Assembly: GCA_016295005.1 (NCBI GenBank)
Contig: JAEDMA010000005.1
Span: forward strand, 1 to 27,694
DNA: 27,694 bases
Direction: 5' to 3'
Source of the DNA: Christensenellaceae bacterium
Lineage (GTDB): Bacteria; Bacillota; Clostridia; Christensenellales; Borkfalkiaceae
Part shown: positions 1-6,717 of the stretch, in pieces
How the letters are laid out: the number at the start of each line of letters is the position of its first letter
Numbering within the stretch: position 1 is the first letter of the stretch
The notes under the pieces: model-generated
What the model saw: the letters and a program-made list of their open reading frames with translations, nothing else
What the model was told of the DNA's origin: nothing
Database searches by the model: none
Position numbers and translations under genes: made by a program

Positions 1-36
1 CGCCATACGTTGCTCTTTTTTTCAAGATGCTTATGT

Positions 37-65
37 ATTATATAAAAAATCTTAGTTATTGTCAA
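37..65 (-). promoter_or_regulatory. Consensus sigma-A promoter for a gene beyond the left edge
   Basis: Read leftward, TTGACA (60-65) is followed by a 17-base spacer and TATAAT (37-42), a perfect match to the sigma-A consensus. It points out of the window. An ATG on the same strand at 4-6, preceded by a weak AAAGAG, may be the start of the gene it serves, but only two codons are visible. Confidence 0.8.
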
Positions 66-99
66 TTATATTTTTACGGTTTTCTTAAAATTTTTTGCC

Positions 100-141
100 T
101 TTTTTATAAAATTCGGCAAGATTTTTCCTCTTGCCGAATTT
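100..141 (-). terminator. Hairpin terminator downstream of the FAD dehydrogenase
   Basis: A 12-bp perfect stem (109-120 with 130-141, loop of nine bases) follows the stop of the FAD dehydrogenase by about 110 bases. On the minus strand it runs into TTTTATAAAAAA, and on the plus strand into TTGTTTCGTTTT. The U-tract is imperfect on both sides, so it may work in either direction. It separates the dehydrogenase from the promoter at 37-65. Confidence 0.65.
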
Positions 142-249
142 TGTTTCGTTTTCGTCGTAAATTATTTCCTTAATTATGCAATTACCGCATTTCTCTCTTA
201 AAGCCTAAAGGCATCTCCTCTTTACTTTACAGCGGTTATGCGCCGAGTA

Positions 250-1617
250 TCAGATTTTATCGGCAATCTGCCTTGCGACGTATACACCGCTTGCCGACGC
301 ATGCGACAGCGAGTGAGTTGTACCGCTTCCGTCCCCTATGACGTACAGTCCTTCGTGGCAAGTCATAAGATTATGATCGATTTCCACTTCCATATTATAG
401 AATTTTACTTCTACGCCGTAAAGCAACGTATCGTCGTCGGCGGTTCCCGGCGCGATTTTATCCAGCGCGTAAATCATTTCTATAATGCCGTCTAAAATTC
501 GTTTGGGAAGCACAAGGCTCAAATCCCCCGCCGCGGCGTTTAAAGTAGGCACGGTAAACGATTCGTCAATTCTTTCCTTCGTGCTTCTGCGTCCTCTGAT
601 TAAATCCCCGAAACGCTGTATTATAACGCCGCCGCCCAACATATTGCTTAATCTCGCTATGCTTTCGCCGTAACCGTTGGAATCTTTGAACGGTTCGGAA
701 AAATGTTTCGCGACAAGCAACGCAAAGTTGGTGTTGTTCGTTTGCTTTGCGGGGTCTTCGTAACTGTGTCCGTTTACGGTGACTATACCATTGGTGTTTT
801 CGTTGACAACTTCCCCTTTGGGATTCATACAAAAGGTACGAACCAAATCTTCGTATTTAGTCGTGCGGTAAACGATTTTACTTTCGTAAAGTTCGTCTGT
901 TAAATGGGCGAAAATTCCCGCGGGAAGTTCCACTCTCACCCCGATATCGACTCGGTTTGAATTCGTGTTGATATTAAGGTCGCGGCAAACCTGTTCCATC
1001 CACTTGCTTCCGCTTCTGCCTGCCGATATAACGCAGGTTTTTCCTTCGTAACAATCGTTTTTATGATAAAGTTTGTATCCGCTATCCGTTTTTTCCACCT
1101 TATCGATAAAGTAATTAAAATGAAATTCGACCTTATTTTTCAGGTGCTCGTAAAGGCGTTCCAAAACGATATAATTTATATCGGTCCCGAGGTGGCGAAC
1201 GGAAGCGTCAAGCAAATGCAACCCGTTTTGCATACAACTCGTTTTAAGTTTGGAACCTGCCGTCGTATACAGTTTCGTACCTTCTCCGCCGAAAGCAAGG
1301 TTGATTTCGTCTACATACTTCATCAAATCAAGAGCAGTCTTTTTTCCGATATACTCGTAAAGAGTTCCGCCGAAGTCGTTGGTGATATTATATTTACCGT
1401 CGGAAAACGCTCCCGCGCCGCCAAATCCGCTCATAATAGAACAAGTTTTGCACTTGATACAAGATTTTATTTTTTCGCCGTCGATAGGGCATTTACGCTT
1501 TTTCAACTCGTTCCCCATTTCGAAAACGGCTATTTTTAAGTCCGCTCGTTTTTCAAGCAGTTCGTATGCGGTAAAAATACCTCCCGGTCCCGCGCCTACA
1601 ATCAATACATCATACAT
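250..1617 (-). CDS. FAD-dependent dehydrogenase, COG2509-like
   Basis: This 455-residue flavoprotein starts MYDVLIVGAGPGG, the Rossmann dinucleotide-binding motif for FAD (glycines near residues 8-13). A second FAD-contact motif, YVIGDGSG, lies near the C-terminus and is followed by SHASASGVYVARQIA. Around residues 43-75 there is a cysteine cluster (CP, then SCIKCKTC) leading into GFGGAGAFSDGK. That combination is typical of the uncharacterised NAD(P)/FAD-dependent dehydrogenases of COG2509, whose substrate is not established. The start is fixed by an AGGAGG seven bases upstream. The gene is transcribed alone from a consensus promoter (1721-1749) through a guanine-type riboswitch and terminator (1638-1714), so its expression should respond to a purine. 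Its upstream neighbour on the same strand is guaA. The sequence does not show whether the enzyme acts on a purine; the riboswitch is the only hint. Family assignment is solid; function is open. Confidence 0.85.
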   Translation of the reverse strand: MYDVLIVGAGPGGIFTAYELLEKRADLKIAVFEMGNELKKRKCPIDGEKIKSCIKCKTCSIMSGFGGAGAFSDGKYNITNDFGGTLYEYIGKKTALDLMKYVDEINLAFGGEGTKLYTTAGSKLKTSCMQNGLHLLDASVRHLGTDINYIVLERLYEHLKNKVEFHFNYFIDKVEKTDSGYKLYHKNDCYEGKTCVISAGRSGSKWMEQVCRDLNINTNSNRVDIGVRVELPAGIFAHLTDELYESKIVYRTTKYEDLVRTFCMNPKGEVVNENTNGIVTVNGHSYEDPAKQTNNTNFALLVAKHFSEPFKDSNGYGESIARLSNMLGGGVIIQRFGDLIRGRRSTKERIDESFTVPTLNAAAGDLSLVLPKRILDGIIEMIYALDKIAPGTADDDTLLYGVEVKFYNMEVEIDHNLMTCHEGLYVIGDGSGTTHSLSHASASGVYVARQIADKI

Positions 1618-1637
1618 TTCATTACCTCCTGAAAATT

Positions 1638-1666
1638 AAAAAAGTTGACTACTTTGGGTAGTCAAC
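1638..1666 (-). terminator. Riboswitch expression-platform terminator
   Basis: On the minus strand, a 9-bp perfect stem (1658-1666 with 1644-1652, loop CCAAA) is followed by six T's (1638-1643). Its 5' arm reuses the 3' half of aptamer helix P3, all of J3/1 and most of P1'. The terminator and the folded aptamer therefore cannot coexist. The AGGAGG and ATG of the FAD dehydrogenase follow directly. Confidence 0.88.
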
Positions 1667-1714
1667 CGGATCGGCGGTTGGTAGAGACGTCTGCCCGTTT
1701 TGCAGACTTATACC
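1657..1714 (-). promoter_or_regulatory. Purine riboswitch aptamer, guanine-type, probable ON switch
   Basis: Reading leftward from 1714: P1 GGTA, then TAA, P2 GTCTGC, loop L2 AAAACGG, P2' GCAGAC, J2/3 GTCTCTACC, P3 AACCG, loop L3 CCGATC, P3' CGGTT, J3/1 GAC, and P1' TACC. This is the complete purine-riboswitch core. L2 ends in GG and L3 begins with CC, which preserves the kissing-loop contact. U51 in TCTACC and the C in GACTACC (position 74 in xpt numbering) predict guanine-type ligands rather than adenine or 2'-deoxyguanosine. The promoter at 1721-1749 places +1 at about 1714, so the transcript should start with the first base of a 4-bp P1. The following terminator overlaps P3'-J3/1-P1', which implies that ligand binding prevents termination. 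The identification rests on motif recognition; no covariance search was run. Confidence 0.9.
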
Positions 1715-1720
1715 TTGAGT

Positions 1721-1749
1721 ATTATATCCGTTATTTTGCCCGCTGTCAA
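1721..1749 (-). promoter_or_regulatory. Consensus sigma-A promoter of the riboswitch transcript
   Basis: TTGACA (1744-1749), a 17-base spacer and TATAAT (1721-1726) form a perfect consensus promoter reading leftward. The predicted start point, seven bases beyond the -10 box, coincides with the first base of the aptamer. Confidence 0.88.
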
Positions 1750-1814
1750 GAAAATTATTACTTTATCAGGACAAACAAAATTTTTCGATACTGTCCTTTG
1801 GTGTTTACTCGTAT

Positions 1815-1843
1815 AGAAAAAGCAAGCCTAAAAGACTTGCTTT
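1815..1843 (-). terminator. guaA terminator
   Basis: On the minus strand an 8-bp stem (1836-1843 with 1819-1826, nine-base loop) ends in TTTTTC about 50 bases after the guaA stop. It isolates guaA from the riboswitch transcript. Confidence 0.8.
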
Positions 1844-1892
1844 CAATTATATTATTGCTTGAAAACGCCGATTTTTTCAGATGTTTTACGAA

Positions 1893-3428
1893 TTATTCCC
1901 ACTCGACGGTTGCCGGCGGTTTGCTTGTAATATCGTAAACGACCCTGTTGACGCCCTTTACTTCGTTGGTTATACGGCTGCTTGCCCTTTCAAGCACGTC
2001 AAACGGTATTCTCGTCCAGTCGGCGGTCATAAAGTCGTCGGTAGTGACCGAGCGAAGGGCTATCGTATAGCCGTAAGTTCTCGCGTCGCCCATAACGCCG
2101 ACGCTCTTCGTGTCGGTTAAAACGGCAAAGTACTGATTTGCGTACGGTCTTATTTCCGATTTTTCCACTTCTTCACGGAAAATTGCGTCCGCGTCCCTTA
2201 AAACGTCTAATTTATCTTTGGTGAGTTCGCCGATAAGTCTTACCGCAAGTCCCGGTCCCGGGAAAGGTTGGCGCCAGACTATTTCTTTCGGGATACCGAG
2301 TTCTTCGCCGGCTGCCCTTACTTCGTCCTTAAAAAGGTATCTTAACGGTTCGATGATTTCTTCGAAGTCGATAACCGACGGTAGTCCGCCAACGTTATGG
2401 TGGCTTTTTATGGTAGAAGCGTCACCCCTGCCGCTTTCTATTACGTCGGGATAAATGGTACCCTGAACGAGATAGTCTACTTTACCTATTTTTCTCCCTT
2501 CTTCTTCGAACACCCTTATAAATTCTTCGCCGATGATTTTTCTTTTTCTTTCGGGTTCGGTAACGCCTTTGAGTTTACCCAAAAACCTGTCTTCCGCATT
2601 AACCCTGATTAAATTCATGTTGAACTTATTGCCGAACGTTTCTTCCACCGAATCGCCCTCGTTTTTACGAAGCAAACCGTGGTCTACGAACACGCAGATT
2701 AAATTTCTGCCGATCGCTTTATGCAATAAAACCGCGGCAACTGCGGAATCCACTCCGCCCGACAACGCGCACAAAACTTTTTTGCCGCCGAGTCTGGTTT
2801 TGTATTCTTTTATAGCCGATTTAACGAAGTCGCCTATTTCCCAGTCGCCCGAGCAGCCGCAAACCTTAAAAATAAAGTTGGACAGAATGGTTTTGCCGTA
2901 TTCGGTGTGAGTAACTTCGGGATGAAACTGCACGCTGTAAATTTTCTTTTCTTCGTTTACCATGGCGGCGCAGGGGCATTTTTCCGTCTTTGCGATGACT
3001 TTATATCCCTCGGGAAGGGTTAAAACGCTGTCGAAATGGCTCATCCAGCACACGCTTTCGCTCGGAACACCGTCGAAAAGAACGTTATCCGAAACGAACA
3101 GTTTTACCTTTCCGTATTCGCCCGAAGAACCTGCCGGACCGACCTTTCCCCCTGCCATATAAGCGGTGAGTTGGTGACCGTAACAAATTCCTAAAACGGG
3201 GATTCCGAGATTCAACACTTCGGGGTCGAAGTGCGGCGATTTTTCGTCGTACACGCTGTTGGGTCCGCCGGTAAACACTATGCCTTTATAACCCGTTTTT
3301 TTGATTTCTTCAACAGTGATTTTGTCGTAATTTTTGATTTCCGCGTAAACTTTCTGTTCGCGGATTCTTCTCGCGATGAGTTGATTATATTGACCGCCGA
3401 AGTCTATTACAAGTACCTTCTCCGCCAT
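1893..3428 (-). CDS. guaA: GMP synthase (glutamine-hydrolysing)
   Basis: GuaA makes GMP from XMP, ATP and glutamine, the last step of de novo guanine nucleotide synthesis. The 511-residue length is normal. Residues 1-190 are a class I glutamine amidotransferase, with catalytic Cys82 in GICYGHQ and the His169/Glu171 pair in FHPEV. The ATP pyrophosphatase domain follows, with the PP-loop SGGVDS at 223-228. The C-terminal dimerisation domain ends in the conserved ATVEWE. The ATG is preceded by CGGAG and a strong promoter lies at 3458-3486. I see no purine aptamer in the roughly 20-base leader, unlike many Bacillota in which guaA is itself under a guanine riboswitch. Here the aptamer lies on the far side, before the FAD dehydrogenase. 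Monocistronic, with its own terminator. Confidence 0.98.
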   Translation of the reverse strand: MAEKVLVIDFGGQYNQLIARRIREQKVYAEIKNYDKITVEEIKKTGYKGIVFTGGPNSVYDEKSPHFDPEVLNLGIPVLGICYGHQLTAYMAGGKVGPAGSSGEYGKVKLFVSDNVLFDGVPSESVCWMSHFDSVLTLPEGYKVIAKTEKCPCAAMVNEEKKIYSVQFHPEVTHTEYGKTILSNFIFKVCGCSGDWEIGDFVKSAIKEYKTRLGGKKVLCALSGGVDSAVAAVLLHKAIGRNLICVFVDHGLLRKNEGDSVEETFGNKFNMNLIRVNAEDRFLGKLKGVTEPERKRKIIGEEFIRVFEEEGRKIGKVDYLVQGTIYPDVIESGRGDASTIKSHHNVGGLPSVIDFEEIIEPLRYLFKDEVRAAGEELGIPKEIVWRQPFPGPGLAVRLIGELTKDKLDVLRDADAIFREEVEKSEIRPYANQYFAVLTDTKSVGVMGDARTYGYTIALRSVTTDDFMTADWTRIPFDVLERASSRITNEVKGVNRVVYDITSKPPATVEWE

Positions 3429-3457
3429 AATTGCTCCGTAATTCGAATTTCTGTTTT

Positions 3458-3486
3458 AGTATATCATTATTATTTTTTTATGTCAA
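3458..3486 (-). promoter_or_regulatory. guaA promoter
   Basis: TTGACA (3481-3486), 17 bases, TATACT (3458-3463), reading leftward. The start point falls at about 3451, leaving a leader of about 22 bases before the guaA ATG. Confidence 0.82.
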
Positions 3487-3577
3487 ATTTTATTTTATAT
3501 TGCGCTTATTTTTGTTTAGTCGTTCTGCAATGGGAAAGCTTTTTTATCCCCGTTCGCGGCAAAACGGGTTGTAACGG

Positions 3578-3620
3578 AAAAAAAGGGCGCCCCACCCCCT
3601 TTTTATAGGTTCGGAACGCC
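3578..3620 (-). terminator. Terminator of the small Cys/Lys-rich gene
   Basis: On the minus strand GGCGTTCC (3613-3620) pairs with GGGGCGCC (3586-3593), with two G-T wobbles, and is followed by CTTTTTTT. It lies just after the stop of the 80-residue gene. Flanking A and T runs could extend the stem. Confidence 0.72.
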
Positions 3621-3641
3621 TTTTTCTTTTTTTAGGTTAAA

Positions 3642-3884
3642 TTATTTCTTGCAAGTTTTTTTGGTCGCCTTTACTTCTTTATCTGCGGTTACGGCGACTT
3701 CTTTTTTGGCTTTTTTCTGCGCGGGTTTTTTATTGTATGCGGTATAAGCCTTATCACAGGGATTTTCTTTTTCTTTATCGCATTTTACGCAATAATCGAA
3801 AGTTCCGCATGCATCTTTACCCATTTTTTCGCTTTTTTCCCATTTAATCCTATCGAGTTCCGCCTGCTTTTTTGAAATAGCCAT
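3642..3884 (-). CDS. Small Cys/Lys-rich protein of unknown function
   Basis: An 80-residue, highly basic protein. The N-terminal half (MAISKKQAELDRIKWEKSE) looks helical. The middle holds four cysteines in about 17 residues (CGTFDYC, VKC, then NPC), a spacing that could bind a metal. The C-terminal third is a low-complexity Lys/Ala/Val tail ending TKKTCKK. There is no signal peptide or membrane segment. It has good gene signals: an AAAGGAG eight bases before the ATG, a near-consensus promoter (3915-3943) and a terminator (3578-3620), so it is a real monocistronic gene. I do not recognise a named family. A zinc-binding or nucleic-acid-associated protein is possible from the composition, but that is inference. 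Confidence 0.8.
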   Translation of the reverse strand: MAISKKQAELDRIKWEKSEKMGKDACGTFDYCVKCDKEKENPCDKAYTAYNKKPAQKKAKKEVAVTADKEVKATKKTCKK

Positions 3885-3914
3885 TTTTTTTGTTCTCCTT
3901 TTCCGTTTTGCAAA

Positions 3915-3943
3915 ACTATACCATTAAAGAATAAAATTGTCAA
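3915..3943 (-). promoter_or_regulatory. Promoter of the small Cys/Lys-rich gene
   Basis: TTGACA (3938-3943), 17 bases, TATAGT (3915-3920), reading leftward. It gives a leader of about 24 bases containing the AAAGGAG site. Confidence 0.82.
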
Positions 3944-3985
3944 CTTTTATAGAGTAATAATTTAAATATTTCAAATATAGATCTT

Positions 3986-4456
3986 TTACGACAATTCCCG
4001 CGCGTTGTTTAAAAGATAGGTATAAAAGCCCGTAAGCCCTCTTTTTATATCCGTATAAGTCTTGTTAAAATTACCCGTATACCACGGGTCGGCAACGTTA
4101 TCTTTTTCACCGACGAATTCTAATAAAAGAAAAATCTTGTCGTAATACTTTTCCCCTAAAATTTTACGCATAAAATATAGGTTTTCTTCGTCCATTCCGA
4201 TAAAATAATCGTACTTTTCGCCGTCTTCTTTCGTCAGTTTTTGCGCGCGTTTAGCCGAACAATCGATATTAAGCGAAGTCAATACCCTTTCCGTTCCGTA
4301 ATGAACGGGATTACCTATTTCTTCGTAACTCGTAGCAGAGGACTTTATATAAAAATCTTTTTCTCTGCCATTTTTATTTACCATATCCTTAAACAGATAT
4401 TCCGCCATAGGCGATCTGCAGATATTGCCGTGGCATACAAACATTACTTTTACCAT
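3986..4456 (-). CDS. Low-molecular-weight protein tyrosine phosphatase
   Basis: A 156-residue cytoplasmic phosphatase of the LMW-PTP (arsenate reductase-like fold) family. The P-loop CX5R is CHGNICRS, with nucleophile Cys8 and Arg14. The general acid is Asp123 in ADPWYTG, the conserved DP motif. Length and motif spacing match the family. Such enzymes remove phosphate from tyrosine (sometimes arginine) residues of target proteins; the target here is unknown, and no tyrosine kinase gene is nearby. The start codon has no Shine-Dalgarno sequence. The -10 box of a good promoter ends only six bases before the ATG, so the message probably starts at the A of the start codon. A second in-frame ATG at codon 5 also lacks a ribosome binding site and would cut closer to the P-loop. 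Confidence 0.93.
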   Translation of the reverse strand: MVKVMFVCHGNICRSPMAEYLFKDMVNKNGREKDFYIKSSATSYEEIGNPVHYGTERVLTSLNIDCSAKRAQKLTKEDGEKYDYFIGMDEENLYFMRKILGEKYYDKIFLLLEFVGEKDNVADPWYTGNFNKTYTDIKRGLTGFYTYLLNNARELS

Positions 4457-4462
4457 GAAAAC

Positions 4463-4491
4463 ATTTTAAATAAAAATTAAGATAAAGTCAA
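4463..4491 (-). promoter_or_regulatory. Promoter giving a leaderless mRNA
   Basis: TTGACT (4486-4491), 17 bases, TAAAAT (4463-4468), reading leftward. The expected +1, seven bases beyond the -10 box, is position 4456, exactly the A of the phosphatase ATG. Confidence 0.72.
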
Positions 4492-4581
4492 CTTTATTTA
4501 TGCTTGCGATTACTATGTTTTAAGTGCCGACAGACGTTTCTCCGCAGGTTTTAGCGAAATTTTAACCGAACGGCGCGCCAT

Positions 4582-4611
4582 TTGACAAAGCTATGCCGCA
4601 GATGATATAAT
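4582..4611 (+). promoter_or_regulatory. Promoter of the PLP decarboxylase
   Basis: TTGACA (4582-4587), 18 bases, TATAAT (4606-4611), reading rightward. Both hexamers are perfect. The start point is near 4618, giving a leader of about 195 bases before the TTG start at 4814. Confidence 0.8.
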
Positions 4612-4624
4612 CGTTGGGAAGTAG

Positions 4625-4770
4625 AATTTTGCAGTATGGCAAAACTCTTAAAAATGCGCAAGCGCGTAGCATTTGCAAGCATTTTTACGCAGGATTTCAA
4701 GAGCGCAGGCGTAACGCAGTTACGCGGAGGCGCGTCAGCGTCGAGTTTGTGAACACAAACTCTCTGCGCG
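4625..4770 (+). other. Structured leader region with nested inverted repeats
   Basis: Between the promoter and the decarboxylase lie several helices. TTTTGC/GCAAAA forms a small hairpin near 4627-4644. AAAAATGC pairs with GCATTTTT (about 4650-4686). GCGTAAC/GTTACGC is a 7-bp hairpin with a GCA loop (about 4708-4724). GAGTTTGTG/CACAAACTC is a perfect 9-bp hairpin with an AA loop (4743-4762). GCGCAG and CTGCGC can enclose the last two as a three-way junction. No T-tract follows, so it is not an obvious attenuator. It could be a leader RNA, a dispersed palindromic repeat or a MITE. I do not match it to a known riboswitch. The minus-strand ORF across it looks spurious. Confidence 0.5.
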
Positions 4771-4813
4771 TATTCTGATTCAAACACAATTCATATACTT
4801 TTAAGGTGCTATT

Positions 4814-6013
4814 TTGAAAAACGTTTACGATTTTTTACCCAAAGCGGAAAAAAACGCATGTGAAAATCTTTATCCCGAAGAAAAAGATAAAGACGGTCTT
4901 ATTGCGCAGGCAGCAGATTTTTATTCCGAAAGCCTTGAAAAGGCGGAAACCCTTTTCGGCTATCCTTCTTACAACGTGAAACTTTCCGAAAAAACAAAAG
5001 CCCTTTTGTTAATGCACTATTCTTCTTGCTTTTCCAACAACTGCGGAGATATCTCGGAAGCGAATACTTCCAACTACGCTCTCGATTCCAAATTTATGGA
5101 AAGAAAAATCGTCCGTATTTTTTCCGACAAATTCGGTATGGGCGAAAATGCCTGGGGTTACGTTACTTCGGGCGGTTCGGAAAGCAATTTTTGCGGAATA
5201 GACCTCGCATTCATAAAAAATCCCGACGCTATGCTTTACTATTCGGCTTCGGCTCATTATTCGGTAACCAAACACGCCGCATTTTACCCCAACGAGTGTA
5301 TTCCCGTATCGGAAAACGAAAAAATGAACGCCGAAGCGCTTAAATCGCGTATTCTGACCAACTATAAAGCAAAGGGTTTAGGCGCGAACATAGTGCTTAC
5401 TTTCGGCACGACTAAATTTGGCGCAATTGACGACATAGACGACATAGTTGATTTCTTAACCAAACACAGTATCCCATATTTTTTACACGTTGACGCGGCC
5501 CTTTTCGGCGGAATTCCCAACAACCAGATTGACGCTCCTCTCCTTTTGAACGCGAAAGAACGCGGAATTCATTCCGTTGCCGTAAGTCTTCATAAATACA
5601 TAGGATTTAAAGACGTAAAATCTGTTTTCGTGTCCGTCTGTAAACCGAACGGCACCGACATTGAGTATATCGGGCAGAAAGACACCACCGTTACGGGGTC
5701 AAGGTCTATCCCCGCGTTTGCTTTATATAACCACTTAAAAGAAAGGCTTTTTAACGTTGCGCCCTACGAGTACGTTAAAAACATAAACTTTTTCGAAAAT
5801 CTGCTAAAAGAAAACGGAATTAATTATTCGCGGTGCGAACGCTCTAACATATTCGTGGTAGACTGTCCCGACGAACAAACATGCAAGGATTTTCAACTTT
5901 CTTCTTTTTCCGTCGACGAAAACGGCGAATTAAAAACCAAAGCGCATTTTATCATCTTTCCTCACCATACCGAGGAAATGATGATTAAAGCCGTAAACAG
6001 ACTTAAAAAATAA
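4814..6013 (+). CDS. PLP-dependent group II decarboxylase, histidine decarboxylase-like
   Basis: A 399-residue fold-type I PLP enzyme. Visible motifs are SGGSESN (119-125, phosphate-binding), His148 in SAHYS (the ring-stacking histidine), Asp227 in HVDAALFGG (contacts the pyridine nitrogen), and Lys261 in SLHKYIG (Schiff base lysine). The set and length resemble bacterial PLP-type histidine decarboxylases (about 380 residues) more than glutamate or tyrosine decarboxylases. Histidine to histamine is thus the best guess, but substrate specificity in this family cannot be read from motifs. The start is TTG at 4814, supported by AAGGTG five bases upstream; no in-frame ATG precedes it. The enzyme is monocistronic, with no antiporter beside it, whereas amino-acid decarboxylases for acid resistance usually have one. 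A strong promoter and long structured leader precede it and a terminator follows. Confidence 0.85.
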   Translation: MKNVYDFLPKAEKNACENLYPEEKDKDGLIAQAADFYSESLEKAETLFGYPSYNVKLSEKTKALLLMHYSSCFSNNCGDISEANTSNYALDSKFMERKIVRIFSDKFGMGENAWGYVTSGGSESNFCGIDLAFIKNPDAMLYYSASAHYSVTKHAAFYPNECIPVSENEKMNAEALKSRILTNYKAKGLGANIVLTFGTTKFGAIDDIDDIVDFLTKHSIPYFLHVDAALFGGIPNNQIDAPLLLNAKERGIHSVAVSLHKYIGFKDVKSVFVSVCKPNGTDIEYIGQKDTTVTGSRSIPAFALYNHLKERLFNVAPYEYVKNINFFENLLKENGINYSRCERSNIFVVDCPDEQTCKDFQLSSFSVDENGELKTKAHFIIFPHHTEEMMIKAVNRLKK

Positions 6014-6037
6014 CCTTTAATAAGTATTCGGCGCGTA

Positions 6038-6059
6038 ATCGTCGCGCGGCGATTTTTTT
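6038..6059 (+). terminator. Terminator of the PLP decarboxylase
   Basis: ATCGTC (6038-6043) pairs with GGCGAT (6048-6053), one G-T wobble, around a GCGC loop, and runs into seven T's. It lies 25 bases after the stop codon. Confidence 0.82.
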
Positions 6060-6407
6060 CGATTTGCGTTTAAAATGGATTATCGAACTAATATCTTCCT
6101 CCGGATACAGAAAATTTAATTAATTCTACGATTCTCTTGCAATGCAAAATTTTTTAGTCCTGCGTTAATAATGCCGGACTTTTTAACTCTCTCTCAATCA
6201 AATTCGACGAGAACTGCGCCGAACCGAAAATTATCGTCGTAACGGACAAAATAAAAAAGATGAACGAGCGTATAAATAAAAAGAAAGAGTAAAGAAAATT
6301 AAATATCGAAACCACGGCTTTCTTTGTCTGAAATTGTCTAAAACGCACAAGTTTTGTCGTAACCGAAGTTTCGCTCCCGAACCTATTAAAAAAAAGTATT
6401 GCGTACC
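6060..6407. other. Intergenic stretch with no convincing gene
   Basis: About 350 bases between the decarboxylase terminator and the next promoter. A weak rightward hairpin (AGTCC about 6156-6160 with GGACT about 6176-6180, then TTTT) is the only structure. A 113-codon open frame on the minus strand (6154-6495) has no ribosome binding site and overlaps the next promoter. It may be decayed sequence. Confidence 0.5.
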
Positions 6408-6436
6408 TTGTTAAACCCCGTAAACTATGATATAAT
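6408..6436 (+). promoter_or_regulatory. Promoter of the DUF6440-type gene
   Basis: TTGTTA (6408-6413), 17 bases, TATAAT (6431-6436), reading rightward. The leader is about 88 bases, with no clear structure. Confidence 0.75.
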
Positions 6437-6530
6437 TTAAGCGAAAAGATTGTTTTGCACTCTTTATTGATTTTACCGCAAATCATTTTTTTCAATAGTT
6501 ACTTATAAAAATTTAATCGGAGGTATAAAA

Positions 6531-6716
6531 ATGGCTAAAAAAGAAACTAGGTTTGAAGTTATCTACAAAGACGGCTCTTCGCTAAAGGATTCCGGCGTTC
6601 GTCAGATACTTGTCGATAAAGAAACGGGCGTAAATTATCTGGTATGGACCTCCATTTATGCCGGCAGCATTACTCCCCTTCTTGATTCGGACGGCAACGT
6701 AGTAATTACAAAATAA
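6531..6716 (+). CDS. Small DUF6440-like protein
   Basis: A 61-residue protein with the pattern of DUF6440: FEVIYKDG near the start, ILVDKETGVNYLVW in the middle, then YAGSITPLLDSDGNVVITK at the end. It is short, soluble and has no cysteine. The family is small, widespread in Bacillota and has no known function. The start is clear: CGGAGGT lies seven bases before the ATG. It has its own promoter (6408-6436). Directly after its stop codon come the remains of an acetyltransferase gene, so it may once have been part of a two-gene unit. Confidence 0.82.
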   Translation: MAKKETRFEVIYKDGSSLKDSGVRQILVDKETGVNYLVWTSIYAGSITPLLDSDGNVVITK

Positions 6717-6717
6717 A

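Noticed and set aside
1768..1798. AGGACA/TGTCCT inverted repeat between guaA and the riboswitch promoter
   Set aside because: Six base pairs with a long loop and no T-tract; probably chance.
1893..3486. Guanine riboswitch controlling guaA
   Set aside because: The guaA leader is only about 22 bases. The aptamer lies downstream of the guaA terminator and belongs to the FAD dehydrogenase.
4551..4787. 78-codon minus-strand frame in the decarboxylase leader
   Set aside because: It covers a region of dense inverted repeats and the promoter of the rightward gene; no ribosome binding site or recognisable protein.
6154..6495. 113-codon minus-strand frame (MKKMICGKINKE...)
   Set aside because: No ribosome binding site, overlaps the promoter of the next gene, and the composition looks like AT-rich intergenic DNA; no family recognised.
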